From assembly GCF_900187565.1 (NCBI RefSeq), contig NZ_FYED01000004.1:372001-436000 (forward strand): a DNA stretch of 64,000 nt, read 5' to 3'. The stretch is from Pseudomonas sp. Irchel 3A7 (GTDB lineage Bacteria; Pseudomonadota; Gammaproteobacteria; Pseudomonadales; Pseudomonadaceae). The notes under the pieces are model-generated. The model saw only the letters and a program-made list of their open reading frames with translations, ran no database searches and was not told the DNA's origin. Below are positions 16,813 through 25,145 of this stretch, piece after piece. Each line of letters opens with the position of its first letter. Position 1 is the stretch's first letter. The translations under genes were made by a program, and so were the position numbers.

Positions 16813-17079
16813 AGTCCGGTCTTCCTGGGTCAACTAATTCAGTTAGTAATCGAAGGGGGGAGGGTTTTTTTTCGTGCGCGGAAGGCACATTGACATCATG
16901 TACTGAGCGGACGAAAAAAGTCGCGGCCTGACCGGCGAGAAATTACGAATTAGCGACGTCTGACAGAATGAGCTGACGGCGTCTTCTGACCGCTGCCGCA
17001 GGTGCTGATCCGCACCTGTTCGCGGTCGAAGGCGGGGAGAAGTGTTGTTGAGCCGGATTTCGGACTGATCGCAGTATTT
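16813..17079. other. Non-coding gap upstream of the chemoreceptor
   Basis: 267 bases with a poly-G/T stretch (GGGGGGAGGGTTTTTTTT at 16855-16872) and a small hairpin GCAGGTGC-tgatcc-GCACCTG near 17000. I see no gene. I looked for a flagellar-type (sigma-28) promoter for the chemoreceptor and did not find one. Confidence 0.4.
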
Positions 17080-17181
17080 GTAGGAGCGAGCTCTGCTCGC
17101 GATGGACGTCAACGATAACTCGTACTGTCTGAATACACGCGTTGCCCTTGCGTGCATCGCGAGCAGAGCTCGCTCCTACAG
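17080..17181. repeat. REP inverted pair, GTAGGAGCGAGCTCTGCTCGC variant
   Basis: Inverted copies of TAGGAGCGAGCTCTGCTCGC at 17081-17100 and 17158-17180, a sequence variant of the main REP class. Confidence 0.88.
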
Positions 17182-17195
17182 TTGTTTTTTTGTGT

Positions 17196-17885
17196 TTACA
17201 GGGCAATGCGCTTTTGGCGCAGCGCTGCCGGTGCGTTCAGCAACATCCCCTCGAGATAGTCCAGGTGTCGACTGAGCAGGGTTGCGGCCATTACCGCATC
17301 TCGACGCTCAACCGCCTCCAGAATCCCTTCGTGTGCTCGCCAATCGCAACAATCCTCGACCTGCGCATCCATCTGGGCAATCGCCAGCGATGTCTGCGGC
17401 ACCAGGCCTTCAAGAAAGTGCGCCAAGGGTGCATTCCCCGCCAACTCTGCCAACGCCAGATGAAAGTCTGTGGATAGTCGAAGTGCCTGGCCGCGCTCGG
17501 TGCATTGGCGTTCACGTTCGACGATTGCACGCAAGCGGTCTAAATCCTGGGGGGCGGGGCGCTGACAGGCCAGCCGCACCAGCGTGATCTCGGCCAGCCG
17601 TCGGGCGTGCAGCGTTTGCCGGGTTTGTTCTGCGTCGGGCGCGGCGACTCGCGGCCGGTGATGGGTGCGAAGGATGATGATTTGCTGATGGGCCAGGCGC
17701 GCCAGCACGCTGCGAATCTCACTGCGTCGAACGCCGAACATCTGTCCCAGGCTGTCCTCGGTAAAGCGACTGCCGGGCAAGAGGCGCTGCTCAAGAATGG
17801 CGTCGAAGACCCGCGAATAGAGATCACCCGCAGACATGGGGAAGGGCAGGTCAACAAGAGTTTGCGGTGAGGCTACGCTGTTCAT
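17196..17885 (-). CDS. GntR-family regulator with FCD domain (second of a pair)
   Basis: A 229-residue GntR regulator: winged helix at about 20-80 (LYSRVFDAILEQRLLPGSRFTEDSLGQMFGVRRSEIR) and an FCD effector domain at about 90-220 with the metal/acid-ligand-type residues TDFHLALAELAGN and RAHEGILEAVERRD. FCD regulators respond to small carboxylates. A TGGAGA ribosome binding site precedes ATG 17885. It is the last gene of the long minus-strand block, 35 bases after another FCD-GntR gene to which it is only distantly similar. Confidence 0.9.
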   Translation of the reverse strand: MNSVASPQTLVDLPFPMSAGDLYSRVFDAILEQRLLPGSRFTEDSLGQMFGVRRSEIRSVLARLAHQQIIILRTHHRPRVAAPDAEQTRQTLHARRLAEITLVRLACQRPAPQDLDRLRAIVERERQCTERGQALRLSTDFHLALAELAGNAPLAHFLEGLVPQTSLAIAQMDAQVEDCCDWRAHEGILEAVERRDAVMAATLLSRHLDYLEGMLLNAPAALRQKRIAL

Positions 17886-17920
17886 GGCCTGTCTCCAGCT
17901 TCAATTTTCAGGTTCGGGGT

Positions 17921-18625
17921 TCAACGGCTGAGGTTGTCTTCCGGAATGTTCAATTCGATGCCCATCCGCTGACCTTCGCGAAGGATGTGCCGGCGCATCT
18001 CGGCACTGGCCTGGGCGCTGTTCTTGCTGCGGATGGCGCGTACCACGGCTTCGTTTTCTTCGAGGCGCTCGGCCAGGTGCTCGGGCGAGTTGCGCAGCAC
18101 GTCGGCGCTTTGCTTGAGGGCATTGCTGGTCTGCTGCACCACGCTCTGGAAAATCGGATTGGAGGTCAGCGTGAACAACTCTTCGTGGAACGCGATGTAA
18201 GCGTTGACCCCGGCTTCGCTGTCGCCGGCTTCCAGGGCTTCGCGCATGTCCATCAAGGTCAGGCGCAGTTGCCCGACTTCCTTGCTGCTGATCGACTGCG
18301 CCACCAGACCAACGATAAAGGGCTCAAGGGTATAGCGCAGTTGCAGCACATCTTCGAGGCTCGCGCCGGCCACCGCGCTGTCATGGCTTTGACTGTCTTC
18401 CGGGTGGGCATCCAGTACCACCACGCCCTTGCCCGGCATCGAACGCACCAGCCCGAGGGTTTCCAGCACGATCACCGCTTCACGCAGGCTCGGGCGGCTG
18501 ATGCCCAGTTGCTCGGCCAGTTCACGCTGGCCCGGCAACATGTCGCCGGAACGCCATTGACCACGGGCCAGAGCGGCCCGAAGTTTTTCTACCACTGAAT
18601 TGACGACGGTTGACGAGGTAATCAC
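17921..18625 (-). CDS. FadR-subfamily GntR regulator with FCD domain
   Basis: A 234-residue regulator, GTG start at 18625 with GGAG six bases ahead. The winged helix (about 5-75) reads VEKLRAALARGQWRSGDMLPGQRELAEQLGISRPSLREAVIVLETLGLV, standard for the FadR subfamily; FCD follows at about 95-225 (YIAFHEELFTLTSNP, VVRAIRSKNSAQASAEMRRHI). It lies 54 bases downstream of dctA in the same direction. Two GGT-N3-ACC sites of the kind bound by FadR-subfamily proteins lie upstream of dctA at 20062 and 20147, so control of dctA is likely. Confidence 0.9.
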   Translation of the reverse strand: MITSSTVVNSVVEKLRAALARGQWRSGDMLPGQRELAEQLGISRPSLREAVIVLETLGLVRSMPGKGVVVLDAHPEDSQSHDSAVAGASLEDVLQLRYTLEPFIVGLVAQSISSKEVGQLRLTLMDMREALEAGDSEAGVNAYIAFHEELFTLTSNPIFQSVVQQTSNALKQSADVLRNSPEHLAERLEENEAVVRAIRSKNSAQASAEMRRHILREGQRMGIELNIPEDNLSR

Positions 18626-18679
18626 ATTTCGCTCCAGGTCGCGATCAATGTGCCCGCCCGTGGGGCGGGCACGGTTGGT

Positions 18680-19993
18680 TTAAAATTCCTGCTGATGTCC
18701 GGGAACAACCGGTTTTCTCGGCTGGAAGGTATACCCCACCTGACCGGAAAGCACTTTGTTTGCCCGTTGGATATCGATGTCTTTTTCCCAGCGGGCGATG
18801 GCCACCGTGGCGACGCAGTTGCCGATCAGGTTGGTCAGCGCCCGGCCGATGCCCATGAACCAGTCCACCGCCAGCACCAGCACCAGACCGACCACCGGAA
18901 TGGCCGGAATCGCGGTCAGCGTTGCCGCCAGAATCACCAGTGCGGAACCGGGAATCCCGTGGGCACCTTTGGAGGTGATCAATGACACCAGCAGAATGGT
19001 CAGCAGGTCGGTCATCGCCAGTGGTGTGCCGGTGGCATTGGCAATGAAGACGATGGCCAGGGTCAGGTAGATCGAAAAGCCGTCCAGGTTGAACGAGTAG
19101 CCGGTTGGAATGACCAGGCCCACCGTGGAGCTGCCGATGCCCAGATGTTCGAGCTTGCGCATGATTTGCGGCAGTACGGCGTCGGAGGAGGCGGTGCCCA
19201 TGACGATCAGCAATTCTTCGCGCAGGTATTTGAGCAAGGGCCACATCTTCAAGCCGGACAGGCGCATCACCAGACCGAGAATCAAGGCCACGAACGCCAC
19301 GCAGGTCAGGTAAAACAGGCCGACCAGGCTGCCCAGATGCTGCAGCGAGTCCAGGCCATATTTGCTGGTGGTGAACGCGATCGCCCCGAACACACCAATC
19401 GGCGCCAGGCGCACGATCATGCCCATGATGCGGAAGATCACGTGGCTGAGTTCGTTGATCAGCCTGGAAATCCCCGAGGCCGCTTCGCCCACCAGATTCA
19501 GGGCACTGCCGAACAGCACCGAGAACAGCAGCACTTGCAGGATGTTGTTGTCGGCGAAAGCACCGATGACCGAGGTCGGGATCAGGTCCATCAGGAACTG
19601 CGTGGTGGTGTGCATGTGCTGGCCGCGCTGGGCGATGTCGCCCATATCGGCGGCGGACAGCTGATCCAGATGAATATTGGCGCCGCTGCCGATACCGGTG
19701 GTGAAGGCGAACACCAGGCCTATCACCAGGGCAATGGTGGTCAGTATTTCGAAGTAGATCACCGATTTGAGGCCGATGCGCCCGACTTTCTTCAAGTCGC
19801 CGGCGCCGCTGATGCCGCTGACCACCACGCAGAACACGATCAGGCCGATGAGCATCTTGATCAGTTTGATGAAACCGTCGCCGAGGGGTTTGAGTTGTGC
19901 AGAGTATTCGGGAAGGGTCAGCCCGCAGATGATGCCGAGCACCAGTCCGAGAACCACTTGAAGGAAGATTGAACGCGAGCACCATCTGAGCAT
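18680..19993 (-). CDS. dctA: DctA-family C4-dicarboxylate/proton symporter
   Basis: A 437-residue inner-membrane transporter of the dicarboxylate/amino acid:cation symporter family, importing succinate, fumarate, malate or similar acids. Family signatures are present: LIKMLIGLIVFCVVVSGISG, the serine-rich ELLIVMGTASSDAVLPQIM re-entrant loop, GLVIPTGYSFNLDGFSIYLT and VLAVDWFMGIGRALTNLIGN. ATG 19993 was chosen over the 20032 start because AGGA precedes it and it gives the normal length. It is followed by two GntR regulators. A second dctA is expected elsewhere in the genome, so this may be a specialised copy. Confidence 0.9.
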   Translation of the reverse strand: MLRWCSRSIFLQVVLGLVLGIICGLTLPEYSAQLKPLGDGFIKLIKMLIGLIVFCVVVSGISGAGDLKKVGRIGLKSVIYFEILTTIALVIGLVFAFTTGIGSGANIHLDQLSAADMGDIAQRGQHMHTTTQFLMDLIPTSVIGAFADNNILQVLLFSVLFGSALNLVGEAASGISRLINELSHVIFRIMGMIVRLAPIGVFGAIAFTTSKYGLDSLQHLGSLVGLFYLTCVAFVALILGLVMRLSGLKMWPLLKYLREELLIVMGTASSDAVLPQIMRKLEHLGIGSSTVGLVIPTGYSFNLDGFSIYLTLAIVFIANATGTPLAMTDLLTILLVSLITSKGAHGIPGSALVILAATLTAIPAIPVVGLVLVLAVDWFMGIGRALTNLIGNCVATVAIARWEKDIDIQRANKVLSGQVGYTFQPRKPVVPGHQQEF

Positions 19994-20061
19994 GGGAGGA
20001 ATCCTGGTCGGTGTCCTGGCTGCCGTGCGCATGGCGCATCAGATTCAGGACTTAATTATTG

Positions 20062-20072
20062 TGGTCTTACCG
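20062..20072 (-). promoter_or_regulatory. Candidate FadR-type GntR operator 1
   Basis: TGGTCTTACCG, a GGT-N3-ACC inverted repeat about 70 bases upstream of the dctA start codon, one base from the FadR-subfamily ideal TGGT-N3-ACCA. Confidence 0.4.
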
Positions 20073-20146
20073 GTATGTCCAGTGCAGGCGCAGTTTAGGC
20101 CAGGTTTTTTGCCGAATACAAGGGGAAAGGAGAAAATTGGCATGAC

Positions 20147-20157
20147 CGGTCTGACCA
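20147..20157 (-). promoter_or_regulatory. Candidate FadR-type GntR operator 2
   Basis: CGGTCTGACCA, a second GGT-N3-ACC site, 85 bases from the first, between the 42-residue peptide gene and dctA. Confidence 0.4.
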
Positions 20158-20200
20158 GTGGTGCCGACACCGTTATCTGGTTAGGGGGCAAACCTGAGCG

Positions 20201-20329
20201 CTATCGTTCCGGGCGTTGTATGCCCAGTGCCCGATCAGCTGCCTTGGCCTGGTGAATCAGGCGGCACAGGGTGGTGGCGATGGCGATTGCCAGCAGTGGC
20301 CAGTAGATGAACAGCGCATTCAGGGACAT
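20201..20329 (-). CDS. Small membrane peptide, 42 aa
   Basis: A reading frame of 42 residues, MSLNALFIYWPLLAIAIATT at the start and a basic, polar tail ending in GIQRPER. One hydrophobic segment (about 5-22) is followed by positive charges, the layout of a single-pass membrane peptide with its C terminus in the cytoplasm. A very good ribosome binding site GAGGAAA precedes the ATG by six bases on the minus strand. It lies between the oprD-type porin and dctA genes, so it may be an accessory to uptake or an independent small protein. No family recognised. Confidence 0.55.
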   Translation of the reverse strand: MSLNALFIYWPLLAIAIATTLCRLIHQAKAADRALGIQRPER

Positions 20330-20455
20330 GGCGTTTCCTCACGCTGCAAACAGTCTTCATGAAGCCGGCATCCCTCCAGCAATGAATCGAGTTGATTATC
20401 GTACGCTTTTATGACAATGCCGAAATAAGCGATTAATGGCTCAACTGCCTGAGTG

Positions 20456-20482
20456 CTGTGGGAGCCGGCTCGCTCCCACAGG
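20456..20482. repeat. Compact REP-derived hairpin
   Basis: CTGTGGGAGC-cggctc-GCTCCCACAG forms a perfect 10-bp stem just past the porin stop codon. It looks like an REP pair collapsed by deletion, and could act as a terminator-like or RNA-stabilising structure for the porin transcript. Confidence 0.75.
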
Positions 20483-20501
20483 TCTTGCTTGTCGGGTCGA
20501 G

Positions 20502-21809
20502 TCAGAGCAGGGGAATGCTGTAGCTGACGATCAGCCGATTCTGGTCCTGATCCCGAGACGCCTGGCTGTGGGACTCACCATTGCGCCAGCCGAATCCAAC
20601 CCCCTTGAGCGGACCGGACTGCAAGGTGTAATCGAGGCTGATGTCTCGCTCCCATTCCTTCTGAGTCGAACCGCTGGCAGTCTTGATGTTGTCGCCGCTG
20701 AGGTAGATGACCGAGGCCTTCAGGCCCGGCAAGCCGAGTGCCGCGAAGTCGTAGGCGTATTGGCCGAACGCGGTGCGCTCGCCCGCGCGGGTGAAGGTCT
20801 GGATCAGACGGTCGGTGTACAGGTACAGGCTGGCGCCGCCGGCACCCTTGTCCGGCAGGCCACCCTGGTTGAGCTGGGTGAAGCCGCTGCCGCTGGACAC
20901 GCTTTGATAACCGGCGGTGAAAGCGTGGGCGCCCAGGGTGTAAATCAGCGCGGCGCTCCAGGTGCGGTTGTCGATTTCGCCGTCATTGCCCCGGGTGTAG
21001 CCGCTGATCCGGTAGCCGGACGTCCCGCTGCTGTTTTCACCCGATGAATCGGTATTGAAGTAGCGCAGGTCGGTTTTCAGCGATTGATTGTCGGCGATCG
21101 CCAGGGTGTGGATCAGGCCGAAAAACTGCTGCGTGTAGTAGTCGTCCAGGTGTGCGTAGTAATACTGTGCGGTCAGGTCCCTGGTCACTTTCCAGTCGCC
21201 GCCGGCGAAGTCGAAGTGGTTGCTCTCCCGCGTACCGCCCGTGGCCGCCAGTCCGGTTTGATCGCTGGAACCCCGGCCTGTCGCGTGTTCGATGCGTCCG
21301 CCGATCAAGGTCAGGTCCTTGAACTCGCTCGACATCAGCTGGCCGCCTTCAAAGGTCTGCGGCAACAGCCGACCGTCGTTCGATACCAGGATCGGCAGCT
21401 TCGGCATCAACGTGCCCAGGCGCAGTTCGGTTTTCGAGACCTTGACCTTGCCGGTCAGGCCCAGGCGACTCCACTCGTCGACGGCGCTGTTATCGCTGTC
21501 CGAGGGAATCATGCTGCTGCCGACGTGGCGCCCCTTGCCACTGTCCAGGGTCGCCCCCATCAGTCCCAGCGCGTCGACGCCGAAACCGACCTGGCCGTCG
21601 GTGTAACCCGACTTGTAGTCCAGCAGGAAACCCTGCGCCCATTCTTCGGTTTTCGAAGGGGCGGCGGTGCCGTCGCGGTTGTCGTTGTTGAAGTAGAAAT
21701 TCTTCAGGCCCAGGGTGGCTTTGCTGTCACCCAAAAAATCCGCCTGTGCCTGGTTACCGAGCACGATGCCGCCCAGCGCCAGGGTTGCCGCTATGTATTT
21801 ACTGCTCAT
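20502..21809 (-). CDS. OprD-family outer-membrane porin
   Basis: A 435-residue outer-membrane channel of the OprD/Occ family, which admits basic amino acids or small carboxylates. A signal peptide is cut after NQAQA (about 23); the mature chain begins DFLGDSKATLGLKNFYFNNDNRDG, the usual family opening, and ends RLIVSYSIPLL with the terminal hydrophobic residue needed for outer-membrane insertion. Motifs include WAQGFLLDYKSGYTDGQVGFGVDALGL. Its place between dctA and an oxidative pathway suggests it admits the pathway's carboxylate substrate. Confidence 0.9.
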   Translation of the reverse strand: MSSKYIAATLALGGIVLGNQAQADFLGDSKATLGLKNFYFNNDNRDGTAAPSKTEEWAQGFLLDYKSGYTDGQVGFGVDALGLMGATLDSGKGRHVGSSMIPSDSDNSAVDEWSRLGLTGKVKVSKTELRLGTLMPKLPILVSNDGRLLPQTFEGGQLMSSEFKDLTLIGGRIEHATGRGSSDQTGLAATGGTRESNHFDFAGGDWKVTRDLTAQYYYAHLDDYYTQQFFGLIHTLAIADNQSLKTDLRYFNTDSSGENSSGTSGYRISGYTRGNDGEIDNRTWSAALIYTLGAHAFTAGYQSVSSGSGFTQLNQGGLPDKGAGGASLYLYTDRLIQTFTRAGERTAFGQYAYDFAALGLPGLKASVIYLSGDNIKTASGSTQKEWERDISLDYTLQSGPLKGVGFGWRNGESHSQASRDQDQNRLIVSYSIPLL

Positions 21810-21845
21810 GTATGTCGCCCGTTTTTTATCGTTGGAAGTGGGGAG

Positions 21846-21866
21846 CTCCCACCGTTGCGGTGGGAG
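21846..21866. promoter_or_regulatory. Hairpin between PPC-protein and porin genes
   Basis: Perfect 9-bp stem CTCCCACCG-ttg-CGGTGGGAG without a T run on either strand, 37 bases ahead of the porin start. It may stabilise or separate segments of the mRNA, or be an REP remnant. Confidence 0.5.
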
Positions 21867-21882
21867 AGGCAGGCGGTCGGGG

Positions 21883-22455
21883 TCAGATACCCAGGACATT
21901 GGCGCCGATGCACGGATCGATCCCGCGCTCCAGGCGACGGGGGTGCACGATGACGGTGATTTCCATCGAGCCGGTGGTCACTTCGAAGTCGAGGATGTGG
22001 CCGCCGTAGGCCTGGAACGTGCTGTCGCCGGCGACGCCATGCATGTGAATCGAAGGTTGTTCGTTCTTCCAGGCCACGGAGCCGGTGATGCTGGCCATCT
22101 CGACATTGCTGAAGGTCTTGGCGTCGAAGTCCTTTTTATCCTTGTTCCAGAACCCGAATTTCACGTTGCCGAAACCGATGCCGCTGATCGAGGCGCTGGG
22201 GATTTTTTCGGCGATGGCCAGTTTGGTCAGTTCCTTGAAGGCGTTGTCGCCCATGCGCAGGACCATCAGATAACCGGTGGCGGTCTTGGTGTAGCGCGGG
22301 GTGGTTTCGGTTGCACATTGCATGGGCGTGGTCGTCGCGGTGGTCGATGTTTCGGCCATGGCCGACGGGGACAGGATTGAGCCGATCAGCATGGCGGCGC
22401 TGATCGCCAACAGCAGTTTCGACAGGGGTTGTTTCGGTTGACGTTGCACTTGCAT
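21883..22455 (-). CDS. Exported PPC-domain (DUF296) protein
   Basis: A 190-residue protein with a cleavable signal peptide (basic start, hydrophobic stretch LLLAISAAMLIGSILSPSAMA, about 15-37) followed by a PPC/DUF296 domain: YLMVLRMGDNAFKELTKLA, ISGIGFGNVKFGFW, SITGSVAWKNEQPSIHMHGVAGD and GGHILDFEVTTGSMEITV. The conserved histidines HMHG and GGHI are possible metal ligands. PPC proteins in plants bind DNA, but an exported bacterial copy cannot be a transcription factor; it must bind a ligand or act as an enzyme or accessory in the periplasm. GAGGAAG precedes ATG 22455. It lies in the putative catabolic operon. Confidence 0.82.
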   Translation of the reverse strand: MQVQRQPKQPLSKLLLAISAAMLIGSILSPSAMAETSTTATTTPMQCATETTPRYTKTATGYLMVLRMGDNAFKELTKLAIAEKIPSASISGIGFGNVKFGFWNKDKKDFDAKTFSNVEMASITGSVAWKNEQPSIHMHGVAGDSTFQAYGGHILDFEVTTGSMEITVIVHPRRLERGIDPCIGANVLGI

Positions 22456-22587
22456 GGGACTTCCTCTGTTGTTGTTTTTGTAGGGATGAAGCGTTTTCAG
22501 GCACAGCGATGCCCGGCGCCTGGGGGGACCAGGCGCTGCTGTCATGGAACTAACAGTGGGCGAGGGGCGTTGCGTTGATTCGCGGGC

Positions 22588-24165
22588 TTACAGCGCTTCG
22601 CGACTCATGACGCCGTCCAGCAACCGGGCGATGCCCAGCGGGTTGGCGTTTTTCAGTGCGTCCGGCAGCAGGCTGTCGGGGCAATTCTGGTAGCACACCG
22701 GGCGCAGGAAACGATCGATCGCCAGGGTTCCCACCGAGGTGCCGCGCGCATCGGAGGTGGCCGGGTACGGGCCGCCGTGGACCATGGCGTCGCAGACTTC
22801 CACCCCGGTGGGGTAGCCGTTGAACAGCACGCGCCCGACTTTCTGTTCCAGCAGGGCCAGCACATCGCCCAGGTTGTCGAGCTCCGTGTCCTCGACCATC
22901 AGGGTCGCGGTTAACTGGCCGCGCAAGCCGTGCAGGGCCTGGATCAGCTCGGCCTGGCTCGCCACTTCGACGACGATGGTGGTCGGGCCGAAGACTTCTT
23001 CCTGCAGCAGTTCGTCACCCTCGATCAGCAGGCTGACATCGGCCTTGAACAGTTGCGGCCGTGCCTGATTGCCCTGTTGCTCTGTGCCGGCCAGGCGCGT
23101 CATGCCCGGGTGAGCACCGAGGTTTTCCAGGCCATGGCAGTAGCTTTTCAGCGCGCCGCTGTTGAGCATGGTCTGCGCCGGTTGCTCGGCCATGACGGCG
23201 GCAAAACGTTCGAGGAACGCCGAGAACTCCGGCGAACGAATGCCCAGCACCAAGCCCGGATTGGTGCAGAACTGGCCTGCGCCCAGCACCACGGAAGCGG
23301 CCAGCTCGCTGGCGATCTTGTCACCGCGTGCCTTGAGTGCTTCAGGCATCAGCAGCACCGGGTTGATGCTGCTCATCTCGGCGAACACCGGGATCGGCTG
23401 TGGACGGGCCGCTGCCATGTCGCACAGTGCGCGGCCACCGCGCAACGAACCGGTGAAGCCCACGGCGTGAATCGCCGGATGCTTGACCAGCGCCTCGCCG
23501 ACGCTGCCGTAGAGCATGTTGAACACGCCCCTGGGCATATCGGTTTTTTCTGCGGCGCGCAGGATCGCGCCGGCGACGTAATCGGCGGTGGCCATGTGGC
23601 CGCTGTGGGCCTTGAACACCACCGGGCAACCGGCGGCGAATGCGGCAGCGGTATCGCCGCCGGCGGTGGAGAAGGCCAGCGGGAAGTTGCTGGCGCCGAA
23701 CACGGCCACCGGACCCAGGCCGGTGCGGTACTGACGCAGGTCCGGGCGCGGCAATGGTTGACGCTCTGGCAGTGCCCGATCAATGCGCGCCCCGTAAAAA
23801 TCGCCGCGACGCAGGGTGCTGGCGAACAGGCGCATCTGGCCGCTGGTACGCGCCCGTTCGCCTTGAATGCGCCCGGTGGGCAGGGCCGTTTCGCGGCAGA
23901 CCAGGGCGATGAAGCTGTCATCCAGCGCATCCAGTTCAGTGGCGACTGCATCGAGAAAATCGGCGCGGCGTTCGGCCGACAGATGACGGAAGGTCGGGTA
24001 GGCACTGGCGGCCGCTTCGGCGGCGGCATTCACTTCTTCCACGGTCGCCGAATGGAAGCGATAGGGCAGCGCAGCGCCAGTGCCGGCATCAAAGCTTTGC
24101 AGGGTGACGGTACCGCTGGCCGAACGGGTGCCGGCAATATAGTTGTGGCCTGAAACTTCAAACAT
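22588..24165 (-). CDS. NADP-dependent aldehyde dehydrogenase, alpha-ketoglutaric semialdehyde dehydrogenase-like
   Basis: A 525-residue ALDH of the NADP+ 2,5-dioxovalerate (alpha-ketoglutaric semialdehyde) type. Visible: substrate/cofactor region GPVAVFGASNFPLAFSTAGGDTA, the Rossmann HAVGFTGSLRGG, the general base in PVFAEMSSINP, and the nucleophile Cys in GAGQFCTNPG. ATG 24165 follows AGGAG; the frame upstream has no start support. Relatives oxidise the last aldehyde of sugar-acid or hydroxyproline breakdown to 2-oxoglutarate, but the surrounding genes do not match those routes, so another dicarboxylic semialdehyde may be used. A paralogue of equal length lies at 36460-38025. Confidence 0.88.
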   Translation of the reverse strand: MFEVSGHNYIAGTRSASGTVTLQSFDAGTGAALPYRFHSATVEEVNAAAEAAASAYPTFRHLSAERRADFLDAVATELDALDDSFIALVCRETALPTGRIQGERARTSGQMRLFASTLRRGDFYGARIDRALPERQPLPRPDLRQYRTGLGPVAVFGASNFPLAFSTAGGDTAAAFAAGCPVVFKAHSGHMATADYVAGAILRAAEKTDMPRGVFNMLYGSVGEALVKHPAIHAVGFTGSLRGGRALCDMAAARPQPIPVFAEMSSINPVLLMPEALKARGDKIASELAASVVLGAGQFCTNPGLVLGIRSPEFSAFLERFAAVMAEQPAQTMLNSGALKSYCHGLENLGAHPGMTRLAGTEQQGNQARPQLFKADVSLLIEGDELLQEEVFGPTTIVVEVASQAELIQALHGLRGQLTATLMVEDTELDNLGDVLALLEQKVGRVLFNGYPTGVEVCDAMVHGGPYPATSDARGTSVGTLAIDRFLRPVCYQNCPDSLLPDALKNANPLGIARLLDGVMSREAL

Positions 24166-24185
24166 GGGAACTCCTGAAGGGCTGT

Positions 24186-25145
24186 TCAAACAAGTCGGTA
24201 AAGGCGTCGGGCGTTGTCGTGGAACAGCGCCAGCCGATCGGTGACAGGGCGGTCGCGGACGATGGTCTTGAAGCCGTCGAGAATCTCGCTCATGCCGTTC
24301 ACCACGCCATCGACCGGGTAATTGGTGGCGAATGCGCAACGGCTGACACCGAAGATCGAAATCGCGTCGTTGACCACCACGCGGTTCGCGTCCACGGGCC
24401 ATGGTTCGCCGGGGATGCAGATGCCGGAAACCTTCAGCGCGACGTTCGGTTCGCGGGCCAGCAGCGCCAGGTTTTCACGCCAAGCCGCCAGACCTTCGCG
24501 GGAACGGTCGGACGGTAGCGCCGTGTGGTTGACCACGATGGTCACGTCGGGAAAGTCCCTGGCCAGCTCGGCCGCTTCCGGCAGGTGCCACCAGGGCGCC
24601 TGCAATTCGAAGTGCAGGCCATGCTCCGCCAACAGGGCGTAGCCGTCCCGCCAACGTGGATCACGCAGGGAACCGGGCGCGGCGAAATCTTCACGCCAGT
24701 CCTCCCGGCGAGTGACCGTCGGCTTGTGGCGTATGCCGCGCACCAACGGGTGGCGGGCGTACTCACGCAACAGGTCGGGGGCGTCTTCGCGGTCGAGCCA
24801 GGCCTGGGCCACCATGGCGACCAGGGTCGGTTCCTCCTCGGCCAGCGACTCGACAAAACGCACTTCCTCCAGTGGTGTTGCCGGGTCCCACTCGCCCTCG
24901 ATCAGCACGGTCTGGACAATCCGGTGCGTGCCGGTCAGGCGGCGATAGTCCCGGGGCAGGAAGTTGCGGCAGATCGACGAGTAGTCGCCGTAGCGAAACG
25001 GCCGCAACGGCCGGTCGTTCAGCCACGGGTAGTAATGGGCGTCGATATCGAAGTAATGCTGATGGGCATCGACGATGGGCAAGTCGGCGTCATCGCCGCT
25101 GGCCAGGAAACGCGCGCGCCAGTCGATGGCCGATGGGTCATTCAT
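24186..25145 (-). CDS. Amidohydrolase-2 family metal-dependent hydrolase (second of tandem pair)
   Basis: A 319-residue TIM-barrel hydrolase of the COG3618/Amidohydro_2 group (lactonases, decarboxylases, hydratases). Motifs: IVDAHQHYFDID (metal-binding HxH) near residue 20, RGIRHKPT near 120, IVVNHTALPSDRS near 195 and FATNYPVDGV near 275, where many relatives have SDWP. It overlaps the end of the upstream gene by 8 bases (ATGAATGA), indicating coupled translation. It is a diverged duplicate of that neighbour. Substrate unknown. Confidence 0.85.
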   Translation of the reverse strand: MNDPSAIDWRARFLASGDDADLPIVDAHQHYFDIDAHYYPWLNDRPLRPFRYGDYSSICRNFLPRDYRRLTGTHRIVQTVLIEGEWDPATPLEEVRFVESLAEEEPTLVAMVAQAWLDREDAPDLLREYARHPLVRGIRHKPTVTRREDWREDFAAPGSLRDPRWRDGYALLAEHGLHFELQAPWWHLPEAAELARDFPDVTIVVNHTALPSDRSREGLAAWRENLALLAREPNVALKVSGICIPGEPWPVDANRVVVNDAISIFGVSRCAFATNYPVDGVVNGMSEILDGFKTIVRDRPVTDRLALFHDNARRLYRLV

